Source: Ancylobacter vacuolatus
GTDB lineage: Bacteria; Pseudomonadota; Alphaproteobacteria; Rhizobiales; Xanthobacteraceae
Reading direction: 5' to 3'
Assembly: GCF_030813595.1 (NCBI RefSeq)
Contig: NZ_JAUSUH010000007.1
Span: 173,357 to 237,356 of the forward strand
DNA: 64,000 nucleotides
Of this stretch, positions 17,495 through 26,254 are shown in pieces (within the stretch, counting starts at the first letter, position 1; each line of letters opens with the position of its first letter). The position numbers and the translations under genes were made by a program. A model generated the notes under the pieces. That model was not told the origin of the DNA. It worked only from the letters and a program-made list of their open reading frames with translations, and made no database searches.

Positions 17495-17857
17495 GTGCCC
17501 CCCTTGCTGCCGCCGCTGTACTCAGCTCGTCATGACGCATCGTCAGATCGCGCATGACGGTTTAACCCGTTGATTAAAGCTTTCTCGTTCGCACGGTCCA
17601 GAACGGAAGGGAAAAAGGAGGCGCGGACGCTTCCTGTCTGGCGAGAGAGCCGCCCATTGCGCCGGCCGAGCCCGCGTGTGCCCACGGCCGGCCGCCGGAT
17701 CGTCATCGGCGTGAGTGGCATGTCAACGGAATATACCAAGGTATGAAGGCGGGCATCCAAGAGCATATCGAATGAAACGCTCGTACAATTTTGCATAGCG
17801 GGGATGCGTCTATTCTCAAGCTCATCGAATTGCCTGATGATCTTGAGAGGAATTCAG
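17495..17857. other. gene-free region upstream of AraC-type regulator
   Basis: About 360 bp separate the kinase start (minus) from the AraC gene (plus). The only structure I can point to is the palindrome ATACC-AA-GGTAT at 17731-17742, about 115 bp before the AraC start, a possible regulator site. No small gene with protein-like composition was found. Confidence 0.4.
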
Positions 17858-18433
17858 ATGCACTCCCCAGTCGCTACCACAACTGTAAACGGCGTGTATT
17901 GCGAGGCTACCGAGCGTCTTCAGGAAGCAGACGGCCAGATCACTGCCATTGACCGCAATGCGCGGGTCAGGTCGGCCCTGCCAAAGTGGCGCCTCAAGCG
18001 GGTCATCGAGTATGTGAACATGAATCTCGCCGAGCGCATCACCCTGGCGGACATGGCCGGCGCGGCCGGGCTCAGCCGGATGCATTTCGCCGCGCAGTTC
18101 AGGATCGCGACCGGGCTGCGTCCGCACGACTTCCTCCTGCGCTGCCGCATCGAGATGGCGCAGGAACTGCTCGCCGGAACCAACCAGCGCATCATCGACA
18201 TTGCCATGGCGGCCGGCTTCCAGACGCAGGCGCATTTCACCACCGTGTTCAAGCGCATTGCCGGCGATACGCCGCGTCAGTGGCGTTTGACCGCGGCGCG
18301 CCGCTTCAAGGCCCAGAAGGTTCAACAGGCGCCGCGTCGCGAGCTCGTGGCCCGCAGCCCCATCAGCATCGTCGCCGCCGGCTGGCAGGGCAACGCACGG
18401 GCCGCGGAGGCGCGCCCCGCGATCGGTTTCTGA
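17858..18433 (+). CDS. AraC-family transcriptional regulator
   Basis: 191 residues from the ATG at 17858, chosen because GAGAGG lies 7 bases upstream; earlier in-frame ATGs (17804, 17837) lack one. A short N-terminal extension leads to the double HTH of AraC/XylS proteins at about residues 45-145 (ITLADMAGAAGLSRMHFAAQ and IIDIAMAAGFQTQAHFTTVF). There is no obvious ligand-binding domain, so it resembles small MarA/SoxS-like members plus a tail. It precedes the hydrolase gene at 18651 by 217 bp and may control it. Confidence 0.9.
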   Translation: MHSPVATTTVNGVYCEATERLQEADGQITAIDRNARVRSALPKWRLKRVIEYVNMNLAERITLADMAGAAGLSRMHFAAQFRIATGLRPHDFLLRCRIEMAQELLAGTNQRIIDIAMAAGFQTQAHFTTVFKRIAGDTPRQWRLTAARRFKAQKVQQAPRRELVARSPISIVAAGWQGNARAAEARPAIGF

Positions 18434-18650
18434 CGCGGCGCAGCGGGACGCACGGCCCCCCGCCCCTCCTCACCGCACCGGCGCGATCGCATCGTCATGA
18501 CGCAGTTGCCAATAGTACGCTAGACATCATCTCGAGCGATATAGCTGCCACTCGCGCAAATCGCGCGGCTCATCACGAATTTCCTGCATCTTATCAAACA
18601 GATGCAAGAATATCTTGATCTTAAACACCTTCCATCAAAGGAATACCACC

Positions 18651-19487
18651 ATGGCTTACGTCACCACCAAGGACGGCGTCGACATCTTTTACAAGGACTG
18701 GGGCCCGAAGGACGCCCAGCCCATCGTCTTCCATCATGGCTGGCCGCTGTCGTCCGACGACTGGGACGCGCAGATGCTGTATTTCCTTGGCGAAGGCTTC
18801 CGCGTCGTCGCCAGCGACCGTCGCGGCCATGGCCGCTCGGCGCAGGTGAGCGAGGGCCATGACATGGACCATTACGCCGCCGACGTCTCGGCCGTGGTCG
18901 AGCATCTCGACCTGAAGAACGCCGTGCATATCGGCCATTCCACCGGCGGCGGCCAGGTCGCGCGCTATGTCGCCAAGTTCGGCCTGCCGCAGGGCCGCGT
19001 CGCCAAGGCCGTGCTGGTCGCCGCCGTGCCGCCGATCATGCTGAAGACCGACGCCTATCCCGGCGGCCTGCCGATGAGCGTGTTCGACGGCTTCCGGGCC
19101 GCGCTGGCCGCCAACCGCGCCCAGTTCTATGTCGATGTCGCCTCCGGCCCGTTCTACGGCTTCAACCGCGACGGCGCCAAGGTCTCGCAGGGCGTGATCG
19201 ACAATTGGTGGCGCCAGGGCATGGTCGGCAGCGCCAAGGCGCATTATGAGGGCATCAAGGCCTTCTCCGAGACCGACCAGACCGCAGACCTCAAGGCGAT
19301 GACGATTCCGACCCTTGTCCTGCAGGGCGATGACGACCAGATCGTCCCGCACAAGAACGCCAGCGCGCTGCAGGCGGAACTGCTGCCGGATGCCACGCTG
19401 AAGGTCTATCCCGGCTTTCCGCACGGCATGCTGACCACCCATGCCGACATTATCAACCCGGACATCCTCGCCTTCATCAAGGGCTGA
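18651..19487 (+). CDS. alpha/beta hydrolase, non-haem chloroperoxidase/arylesterase type
   Basis: 278 residues from the ATG at 18651 with AAAGGA before it. Catalytic triad S97 in IGHSTGG, D229 in GDDDQIVP, H258 in PHGM. The sequence YVTTKDGVDIFYKDWGPKDA and the HHGWPLSSDDWD oxyanion region are typical of the cofactor-free haloperoxidase family, whose usual activity is esterase/perhydrolase on small esters or lactones. There is no signal peptide, so it is cytoplasmic. A strong intrinsic terminator follows at 19515-19549. Substrate unknown. Confidence 0.93.
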   Translation: MAYVTTKDGVDIFYKDWGPKDAQPIVFHHGWPLSSDDWDAQMLYFLGEGFRVVASDRRGHGRSAQVSEGHDMDHYAADVSAVVEHLDLKNAVHIGHSTGGGQVARYVAKFGLPQGRVAKAVLVAAVPPIMLKTDAYPGGLPMSVFDGFRAALAANRAQFYVDVASGPFYGFNRDGAKVSQGVIDNWWRQGMVGSAKAHYEGIKAFSETDQTADLKAMTIPTLVLQGDDDQIVPHKNASALQAELLPDATLKVYPGFPHGMLTTHADIINPDILAFIKG

Positions 19488-19514
19488 GTGATCGACCGAC
19501 CGTCCTCCCAAGCT

Positions 19515-19549
19515 GCGGCGATGCCTTGACGGGCATCGCCGCTTTTTTT
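19515..19549 (+). terminator. intrinsic terminator after hydrolase gene
   Basis: GCGGCGATGCC pairs perfectly with GGCATCGCCGC (11 bp) around a 6-base loop, followed by seven T. It lies 27 bases after the hydrolase stop, so this is a textbook Rho-independent terminator. Confidence 0.92.
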
Positions 19550-19653
19550 CGTCGCGACGAGACGGCGGCGATCCCGCCGACATCTCCGGAGCCGTGCCGC
19601 CAGCCATCCTCACCCCGCCGCCAGGGTGGCCGCTCGCCGCGTCGGCGATAACG

Positions 19654-19688
19654 AAAAAGCCCGGCCTGCGCGTTGGCGCGGGCCGGGC
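19654..19688 (-). terminator. intrinsic terminator of the peroxiredoxin/DsbA-like operon
   Basis: On the minus strand, GCCCGGCC-C-GCGC-CAAC-GCGC-A-GGCCGGGC forms a 12-pair stem with one mismatch, followed by five T (19654-19658 on the plus strand read as A). It is 60 bases past the DsbA-like stop codon and faces the plus-strand terminator at 19515-19549, as expected between convergent units. Confidence 0.82.
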
Positions 19689-19748
19689 CGAGTGATGTGG
19701 ACGGGCGGGGCAACGGGTCAGAGCGGCATCATGCGCCGGACGGAACCC

Positions 19749-20282
19749 TCATATGTTCCGGGAGCCGGCCGCCTGATGGATCGCGGCGACAAGGCTGGCG
19801 ACATCGCGCTCGCCATCGTACCGCACCCCGTTGATGAACAGGCTCGGCGTGCCGTTGACGCCGCTGCGCACGCCGCCCATGAAATCGGCGCGGATATGCG
19901 CGTCATAGCGGCCGTCGAACGCGGCCTGGAGGGCCTCGGCGTCGAGGCCGAGCGCCGCGCCGTAGTGGCGAAGGCTGGCGTCGGCAAGCGCATCCTGGTG
20001 CTCGTACAGCATGTCATGCGCTTGCCAGAACCGCCCCGCGCTGCCGGCGGCTTCGGCAAACTCAGCCGCGCGGCCGGCATGGGGATGCGATTCCACGATC
20101 GGGAAATGCCGGAACACAAAGCGCAGCCTGTCGCCCATGGCGCGCTGCACCGCCTTGAGGATGGGATAGGCCTCGCCGCAATAGGGGCATTCGAAGTCAC
20201 CATATTCGACCAGCGTCACCGGCGCGTCGGCCGGCCCTTCGCTATGGTCGTGCGCGCCGACCGGCGTGGCGAGACGGCTCAT
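19749..20282 (-). CDS. DsbA-like thioredoxin-fold oxidoreductase, cytoplasmic
   Basis: 177 residues from the ATG at 20282, which overlaps the stop of the peroxiredoxin gene (ATGA). Thioredoxin fold with the redox motif C32-P-Y-C35 in YGDFECPYCGEAYP and the cis-Pro loop NGTPSLFINGVRY. No signal peptide is present, unlike secreted DsbA, so it should act in the cytoplasm. Coupling to a peroxiredoxin gene suggests it is that enzyme's thiol partner (inference). The transcript ends at the terminator 19654-19688. Confidence 0.88.
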   Translation of the reverse strand: MSRLATPVGAHDHSEGPADAPVTLVEYGDFECPYCGEAYPILKAVQRAMGDRLRFVFRHFPIVESHPHAGRAAEFAEAAGSAGRFWQAHDMLYEHQDALADASLRHYGAALGLDAEALQAAFDGRYDAHIRADFMGGVRSGVNGTPSLFINGVRYDGERDVASLVAAIHQAAGSRNI

Positions 20283-20806
20283 GACCGGGCTCCCTGTGTT
20301 GCCTGAGGTTGAAGCGCTTCGAGGGCGGCGAGGATGCCGTCGGCGCCGGGATTGATGCCCACCGGGGAGACATAGCTCCAGCGGATGATGCCCTCGCCGT
20401 CGATGACGAAAAGCGCGCGCTCCGTCGTGCCATCCTGGGGGCGATAGACGCCATAGCGCTGCGCGACCGCGCCCTTGGGCTCGAAATCGGCCAGCAGCGG
20501 GAAATGCAGATGGCGCTGCTCGGCGAAGGCCGCGTGGCACCAGGCGCCATCGACCGAGATGCCGAGGAGCTGCGCGTCGAAACGGTGAAATTCCGGCAGG
20601 ATCGCGTTGTAGAGACCCATCTGGTCGCCGCAGACCGGGCTCCAGTCGGCGGGATAGAACGCCAGAATGATGGGGCGGCCGCGCAGATCGCTGAGCGACA
20701 GGGTCTGGTTCGGCGTCGCATTCAGCGAAAACAGCGGGGCTGCCGCACCGGCCGCAAGCGCCGTGGTGCGCATTGTGTTCAAAGGCGTGGCGAGGGTGTC
20801 GCTCAT
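20279..20806 (-). CDS. peroxiredoxin (AhpC/TSA, BCP-like)
   Basis: 175 residues from the ATG at 20806, where the peroxiredoxin fold begins; an in-frame ATG exists further upstream but the extra residues are not protein-like. The peroxidatic cysteine is C59 in FYPADWSPVCGDQ, and C90 in VDGAWCHAAF could resolve it. Role: reduces H2O2, organic peroxides or peroxynitrite. The stop overlaps the start of the DsbA-like gene, suggesting stoichiometric synthesis. A LysR gene lies upstream on the same strand and may be its regulator. Confidence 0.92.
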   Translation of the reverse strand: MSDTLATPLNTMRTTALAAGAAAPLFSLNATPNQTLSLSDLRGRPIILAFYPADWSPVCGDQMGLYNAILPEFHRFDAQLLGISVDGAWCHAAFAEQRHLHFPLLADFEPKGAVAQRYGVYRPQDGTTERALFVIDGEGIIRWSYVSPVGINPGADGILAALEALQPQATQGARS

Positions 20807-21085
20807 GGGGATATCCCGGTAAGAGATGTGGAGATCAAAGGGCTGCAAGCGATCACTGGCTTGCTCATGCAAAGCCTTCGTCGTTGCGTGGTGCCCCGCA
20901 TGTGGCGTGCCACTGCGATCAGAAAATAGTCTCATCAATAATCAAAACGTAATAGTATACATCAGTATGCAATTGGTGCGAGCGAATGACATTCATCGCA
21001 AATGGCAGCGATCTGGAATGATTATTTGGTGTATTCGCACGAATTGGCGCATGTGCCGGCGTCCACCCGTATTGGCGGGACGGGC

Positions 21086-21979
21086 TCAGCGAAGCATGGC
21101 CGGCAGGTTCTGCGCCATGAAGTCCACGAAGGCGGCCAGCTTGACGGGAAATCCGGGGCCGCCGGGCCACACGGCGGAAACCGCGCGCTGATTGGCCGTC
21201 TGGTCGGCAAGAAGCGGTCGCAGCGCGCCGCTTTCAATGTGCTCGTCGGCCCAGAAGCTCGGCAGGCAGGCGATGCCCATCCCGTCCAGCGTGGCCATCA
21301 GCAGCATCGCATAATGGTCGGCCACCAGCTTGTTGGACAAACCGGCATTCACATGCGCGTTGTCCGGGCCGAGCGGCCAAGTGTCGATGCGCCGGCTGGA
21401 GACGTTGCGATTGCGCAGACAGGCGTGGCCGAGGAGATCGTCGATCGTCTGCGGAACGCCGCGCCGTTCCAGATAGGCGGGCGACGCCACCAGCCGCAGG
21501 CTGAACACGCCGAGCTGCCGGGTGAGCAGGCGCGAATCCTGCAGCGGGCCTATGCGCAGAACGACATCATAGCCCTCCTCGACAAGATCGACGATCCGAT
21601 TGGTGTAGCTGACGTCCAGGTCGATGTCGGGGAAGCGCGCCATGAACTGGAGGAAAACACGGTTCCAGCGGTCGCTCACCACGGGGGCGCTGACACGGAG
21701 CTTTCCACTCGGCGTCGCGTGGACCGCTGACAGGCGGGCTTCCGCCGAGGCGAGCTCGGCCATGATGCGGCGGCAATGGTCGAGAAAGACGACGCCTTCC
21801 GGCGTCAGCCCAATGCTGCGGTTGTTGCGATGGAACAGCCGGATTCCCATGCGCTCTTCCAGTCGGACGATGGCCTTGCCAATGGCCGAGGCGGTCACGC
21901 CGAGAACGCGGCCGGCCGCCGCGTAACTGCCCGAATCGTTCACCTGAACGAATACTTCAATACCATCCAGCTTACTCAT
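21086..21979 (-). CDS. LysR-family transcriptional regulator
   Basis: 297 residues, standard length. N-terminal winged HTH (FVQVNDSGSYAAAGRVLGVT then SAIGKAIVRLEERMGIRLFH), then the LysR substrate-binding fold from about residue 90 (GKLRVSAPVVSDRWNRVFL). It is divergent from the small AraC gene at 22082 across 102 bp and upstream of the peroxiredoxin pair by 279 bp. That 279-bp gap (20807-21085) contains GAATG-A-CATTC and a GTATAC-rich stretch, candidate regulator sites. Effector unknown. Confidence 0.93.
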   Translation of the reverse strand: MSKLDGIEVFVQVNDSGSYAAAGRVLGVTASAIGKAIVRLEERMGIRLFHRNNRSIGLTPEGVVFLDHCRRIMAELASAEARLSAVHATPSGKLRVSAPVVSDRWNRVFLQFMARFPDIDLDVSYTNRIVDLVEEGYDVVLRIGPLQDSRLLTRQLGVFSLRLVASPAYLERRGVPQTIDDLLGHACLRNRNVSSRRIDTWPLGPDNAHVNAGLSNKLVADHYAMLLMATLDGMGIACLPSFWADEHIESGALRPLLADQTANQRAVSAVWPGGPGFPVKLAAFVDFMAQNLPAMLR

Positions 21980-22081
21980 GCGGAATTCCTGTCCGCATCA
22001 TCCGGCATCCGATCCCAGTTTCGCAGGCTCATTTAATTACATAGCCTCCAGCGTCCGCCGGCTGACGAAAGATCCAAGACG

Positions 22082-22519
22082 ATGCCACCAAGTGAAGGCG
22101 ACGTTACGATAGGGCAGAGGCGTTTCGGCGAGCGCATTATCAAGCATCCAAACATGGCCGGGTCCCGGATGGCGGGGATCGTCGCGGCCGGGCTGGCACC
22201 GTGGCAGCAGCGTCATGCCACGGAAATGATGCAGGCGCGGCTCGGCAGCCCGCTCACGATCAAGGAGATTGCGCGCGCATGCGAGGTGACGCCCAGCCAT
22301 TTCGCACGCGCCTTTCGCTGCACTTTCGGCCGCGCACCGTATCGCTATCTGACGGATCTCAGGATTGCCGAGGCCAAGCGGCAGATGATGGACACCGATC
22401 TGTCGCTGACGGACATCGCCTTGATGTGCGGCTTCACTGATCAGAGCCATTTCACGCGGGTGTTCCGGCGCCTTGTCGGCAAGAGCCCCGGCCTTTGGCG
22501 GCAGGCTGCCCGGGAATAG
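22082..22519 (+). CDS. small AraC-family regulator (HTH only)
   Basis: 145 residues. Almost the entire protein is the AraC/XylS double HTH: LTIKEIARACEVTPSHFARA and LSLTDIALMCGFTDQSHFTR, with GRAPYRYLTDLRIAEAK between. The N-terminal 40 residues are non-conserved, and an internal ATG (MAGSRM) could be the true start. It is divergent from the LysR gene, so the two may share a control region. No ligand domain is present, so it should act as a monomer-like activator. Confidence 0.85.
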   Translation: MPPSEGDVTIGQRRFGERIIKHPNMAGSRMAGIVAAGLAPWQQRHATEMMQARLGSPLTIKEIARACEVTPSHFARAFRCTFGRAPYRYLTDLRIAEAKRQMMDTDLSLTDIALMCGFTDQSHFTRVFRRLVGKSPGLWRQAARE

Positions 22520-22551
22520 GCCGAGTTGTGGGGCGCGCCGTACCATGGCCG

Positions 22552-23745
22552 CTACTCCCGGACCGTGTCGCAATCGGCGGGTGCGGGCTGCCCGGCGAAC
22601 CGGTCCGCCAGCCAGCGCACCGCCGTGTCGGCGCCCCGGCGCGCGGCCGTGCCGTGGTCGACGCCCGCCATCTCGACATAGCGGACGCGCCGGCCAGTCG
22701 CGCACAGATGCCTGATGTAGCGCCGCGTGATCGGCGCCTCGACAATCGGGTCGGCGCCGCCTTGCAGCATCAGGATCGGCACGTCGCGCTGCGTCTCGGG
22801 CGTGCTGTTCTGCGCGATCAGGCGCCCCCAGACAGAGGAATCGCCGGGCTCGGCGGCAAGGAAGCCGCTGCGCTGAAACGCTGTGCTGTCGAGCCCGAGC
22901 TGAAGATCTTCGAGCGGGCCGAGGCTGCAGACGCCGGCAATGGCGTCAATCGCCGCGATCGCCTGTCGATCGGCGATCTTGGCGATGGGCGCGCCGTAGA
23001 AGCGCTGCCATGACCAGATGGCATAGGAGGCGATGACGCGCCCCGCCAGCGTGTGGGCGTCGGCGCGCAGAAGCCGGCGCAGTTCGGTGGGTGCGGAGGC
23101 GGCGGCGCTTCCCACCAGTGTCAGCTCCGGGGCGTAGCTCCCCGCGATCGAGGCGACGAACAGGGCGCCGTGCCCTCCCTGAGAAAAGCCCCAGGCGGCA
23201 TAGCGCGAGCCGGCATCGGCTTGGCGCAACTCCCGCACGGCACGAACCGCGTCGATCATCGCGCGGGCTGTGCTGACGCCGTCGAGATAGGGGTGAACAC
23301 CGGCCGAGCCGAGGCCGGGATAATCGGCGGCGACCACGACAGTGCCCTTCTCGAGCAGCTGCGTGAGGCCGAGTGTCGCCCCGATCGCCCGTTCCACATC
23401 GAGCGATGGCGCGCAGTCACGGGCGACGCCGGTCGTGCCGTGGCCCCATGAAACCACGGGACGTCCCGCCGCCGGAGCCGGACCATTGGGAATGATGGCA
23501 AGGCCCGAGACGATGACCGGCACGTTCCGGGAGGTGCGCGAGCGATAGCGAATGCGGAACACCGAGCCATAGCGGAAGAAGCCCGGCACGGCGGTCGCCG
23601 CCACCAGCACGCCGCGATTCCCGCCGCGATTCCCGCCGCCCTTGCCGACGTCCTTGCCGGCGCCGAGGGTCGGCGTGCCGGGCATCGACAGGATGACCGC
23701 CAGCGCCGCCGCCATGCACAGGCGGAAAACAGGCTTCTTTGCCAT
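22552..23745 (-). CDS. secreted alpha/beta hydrolase, secretory-lipase-like
   Basis: 397 residues with an N-terminal signal peptide (MAKKPVFRLCMAAALAVILS, cleavage near residue 30). Serine hydrolase core with nucleophile in GFSQGGHGA, acid in LQGGADPIV and histidine in GVDHGT, plus WGHGTTG at the oxyanion position; this resembles the secretory lipase (LIP) family. A glycine-rich KGGGNRGGNRG stretch follows the signal. It lies 52 bp after cydB on the same strand and may be co-transcribed with it, though no functional link is evident. Substrate probably an ester or lipid. Confidence 0.82.
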   Translation of the reverse strand: MAKKPVFRLCMAAALAVILSMPGTPTLGAGKDVGKGGGNRGGNRGVLVAATAVPGFFRYGSVFRIRYRSRTSRNVPVIVSGLAIIPNGPAPAAGRPVVSWGHGTTGVARDCAPSLDVERAIGATLGLTQLLEKGTVVVAADYPGLGSAGVHPYLDGVSTARAMIDAVRAVRELRQADAGSRYAAWGFSQGGHGALFVASIAGSYAPELTLVGSAAASAPTELRRLLRADAHTLAGRVIASYAIWSWQRFYGAPIAKIADRQAIAAIDAIAGVCSLGPLEDLQLGLDSTAFQRSGFLAAEPGDSSVWGRLIAQNSTPETQRDVPILMLQGGADPIVEAPITRRYIRHLCATGRRVRYVEMAGVDHGTAARRGADTAVRWLADRFAGQPAPADCDTVRE

Positions 23746-23797
23746 TGTGTCCTCTCACTCGCCGTCTGTTGACCTGCCTCGACAGGAGATCGGTCGC

Positions 23798-24835
23798 TCA
23801 GGAACCGGCATGGCCGCCATAGGCGCCGTGCTCGTGAACGGTCTTGCCGCGAAACACCCAATAGGCATGCGCCTGATAGGCGAGGACGATCGGGATGATG
23901 ATCGCGATCCCCACGGCGAGGAAGGCAAGCGATTGCGGGTCGGACATGCCGTCCCACACCGTGACGTGGCGCGGCACGAGATAGGGCCAGAGGCTGACGA
24001 TGAGCCCGACCAGCCCGAGGGCGAACAGAGCCAGCGCGAGCAGGAAGGTGCGGGCCTGCCCGCCTTCCCAGATGCCGCGCCAGAGCGCGACGATGACGGC
24101 GAGCGTCACCAGCGGCACGGGCGCGAGCAGGGCGAGATTGGGAAAGGCGAACCAGCGCACCGCCACCTCCGGCACGCTCCAGGCGCTCCAGGCGCTCACC
24201 AGCGCCATCATCGCGCCGGTGAGGATGAGCGCGGCATGGGCGATCTCGCGGGCGAAGACCTGCGTCGCGCCGTCGGTCTTCCAGATCAGCCAGCCGGCGC
24301 CGATCAGCGCGTAGCCGCCGACCAGGCCTGCCCCGCACAGGACGCCGAGCAGGCTGAGGAAGCTGAACGGTCCGCCGGCGAACATGCCGTTCTCCACCGG
24401 CACGCCGGTGATCAGCCCACCCAGGATCAGCCCCTGGCAGAAAGTCGCCAGCACGGAGCCGGCGAAGAAGGCGATGTCCCAGACAAGACGGAAGCGCGTC
24501 GCCTGCAGCCGGAAGCCGAACGCCACGCCGCGGAAGATCAGCGCGAACAGCATGAACATGATCGGCAGATAGAAGGCCGGCAGCAGAATGTAGTAGCCGG
24601 CGGGAAAGGCGGCGAAGAGCAGCGTGCCGCCCATGACAAGCCAGGTCTCGTTGCCGTCCCATACCGGTTCGATCGAGGCCATCATCAGGTCGCGGTCGGC
24701 GTCGCGCGGGGCGGCGAGGAAGAGGATGCCGACGCCAAGATCGAGCCCGTCGGCGAGCACATAGACCGTGACGCAGAACACGGCGACGGCGGCGAAGACC
24801 AGCGGCACAGTGTCCGCCTGCAGAAGTTCGGTCAT
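23798..24835 (-). CDS. cydB: cytochrome bd-type quinol oxidase subunit II
   Basis: 345 residues with about nine transmembrane helices. Typical CydB motifs: YVLADGLDLGVGIL near the N-terminus and PVWDGNETWLVMGG around residues 57-70. It pairs with the subunit I gene two bases upstream. The complex oxidises quinol and reduces O2 without pumping protons, and serves low oxygen or inhibitor-stressed conditions. Chain length fits the cyanide-insensitive (Cio) branch. Confidence 0.95.
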   Translation of the reverse strand: MTELLQADTVPLVFAAVAVFCVTVYVLADGLDLGVGILFLAAPRDADRDLMMASIEPVWDGNETWLVMGGTLLFAAFPAGYYILLPAFYLPIMFMLFALIFRGVAFGFRLQATRFRLVWDIAFFAGSVLATFCQGLILGGLITGVPVENGMFAGGPFSFLSLLGVLCGAGLVGGYALIGAGWLIWKTDGATQVFAREIAHAALILTGAMMALVSAWSAWSVPEVAVRWFAFPNLALLAPVPLVTLAVIVALWRGIWEGGQARTFLLALALFALGLVGLIVSLWPYLVPRHVTVWDGMSDPQSLAFLAVGIAIIIPIVLAYQAHAYWVFRGKTVHEHGAYGGHAGS

Positions 24836-24837
24836 GG

Positions 24838-26253
24838 TCAGGCCCTCGCTGGGTCGGTGCCGCGCACGGGCGACGGGACGGGAGAGGTGGTGAAGGCGCC
24901 GAGCGTGCTGCGCTCCATGCCAGGATGCTCGCGCGTGGGCGGGGCGCTATCGATCGGCCCCTTCAGGGCGACCCGTCCGGCGAACCAGACGAAGGCCAGC
25001 AGCAGCACATTGTAGACGGCGAAGAAGATGAGGAGGCTGGTCGTCACCGCCCCGGCCGCGACCGGCGCCGCCGCATCGGCCGTGCGCAGCGCGCCATAGA
25101 TGATCCAGGGCTGCCGTCCCGCCTCCGTCACCGTCCAGCCGGCCAGCACCGCAAGGAAGCCGAGCGGCGTCGTCGCCATGGTGAGAAACTGGAACCAGCG
25201 CGCGGTGAACAGCCTTCCGCGCAGGCGCAGCACGAAGCCGGTGATCGCGGTGGCCAGCAGCACCACGCCAATGCCGGCCATGATACGGAAGGCGAAGAAC
25301 ACGATCGGCACATTGGGCTGGTCCGCCGGCGGCACAGCTTTGAGGCCCTGCACCTGCCCGTCCCAGCTATGGGTGAGGTAGAGGCTGGCGAGGTGGGGAA
25401 TGTCGATGGCATAGAGGTTCTTCTGCGCCGCCATGTCCGGCCAGGCGATCACTGTCATCGCCGGCCCCTTGGTGGTCTCCCACAGCCCCTCCATCGCGGC
25501 GAGCTTGGTCGGCTGCTCGACCATGGTGTTGCGGCCATGCATGTCGCCGATGAAGATCTGCAGCGGCGCCAGCACCAGCGCCAGCCACAGCGCCATGGAA
25601 AAGGCCGTGCGCGAGGCCGCCACATGCTGGCCGCGCCAGAGATGGAACGCCGAGACGCCGGCGATCACGAAGGAGCAGGTCAGGAAGCTCGCGCACACCA
25701 TATGGGCGAGGCGATAGGGGAAGGAGGCGGTGAAGATCACGTCCCACCAGCTCACCACGTGATAGATGCCCTGCGCATCGGCGACCGCGCCTGCCGGGGT
25801 CTGCATCCAGCTATTGGCGGCGATGATCCAGGTGGACGAGATCAGCGCCCCCATCGCCACCATCAGGCAGGCGAAGAAGTGCGCGCCCTTGGACACCCTG
25901 CCCTCGCCGAACAGCATGATGCCGATGAAGCCGGCCTCCAGAAAGAAGGCGGTCATCGTCTCATAGGCGAAGAGCGGGCCGAGCACATTGGCGACCGAGC
26001 GCGAGAAGCCGGCCCAGTTGGTGCCGATCTCGTAGCTCAGCACGATGCCGGTGACGACGCCCATGCCGAAACCCAGAGCGAACAGCCGCATCCAGAAGCG
26101 CATCAGGTCGCGATAGACCGTGTTGCCGGTACGCCACCACAGGGCGCTGAGCACGGTGACGAACCAGGCGGTGCCGATGGTGAGTGTCGGCCACAGAATA
26201 TGAAAGCCGATGGTGAAGGCGAATTGCAGGCGGGAAAGGGCGACCGCGTCCAT
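24838..26253 (-). CDS. cydA: cytochrome bd-type quinol oxidase subunit I (CioA-like)
   Basis: 471 residues, start 1 base after the stop of the molybdoprotein gene. Haem ligand H18 lies in FTIGFHILWPTLTIG, the GWTVTEAGRQPW motif is intact, and nine helices are likely. The Q-loop is short, which together with length suggests the CioAB/cyanide-insensitive subgroup rather than E. coli CydA (inference). The tight join to the FdhF/YdeP-like gene upstream implies one mRNA. Confidence 0.95.
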   Translation of the reverse strand: MDAVALSRLQFAFTIGFHILWPTLTIGTAWFVTVLSALWWRTGNTVYRDLMRFWMRLFALGFGMGVVTGIVLSYEIGTNWAGFSRSVANVLGPLFAYETMTAFFLEAGFIGIMLFGEGRVSKGAHFFACLMVAMGALISSTWIIAANSWMQTPAGAVADAQGIYHVVSWWDVIFTASFPYRLAHMVCASFLTCSFVIAGVSAFHLWRGQHVAASRTAFSMALWLALVLAPLQIFIGDMHGRNTMVEQPTKLAAMEGLWETTKGPAMTVIAWPDMAAQKNLYAIDIPHLASLYLTHSWDGQVQGLKAVPPADQPNVPIVFFAFRIMAGIGVVLLATAITGFVLRLRGRLFTARWFQFLTMATTPLGFLAVLAGWTVTEAGRQPWIIYGALRTADAAAPVAAGAVTTSLLIFFAVYNVLLLAFVWFAGRVALKGPIDSAPPTREHPGMERSTLGAFTTSPVPSPVRGTDPARA

Positions 26254-26254
26254 G

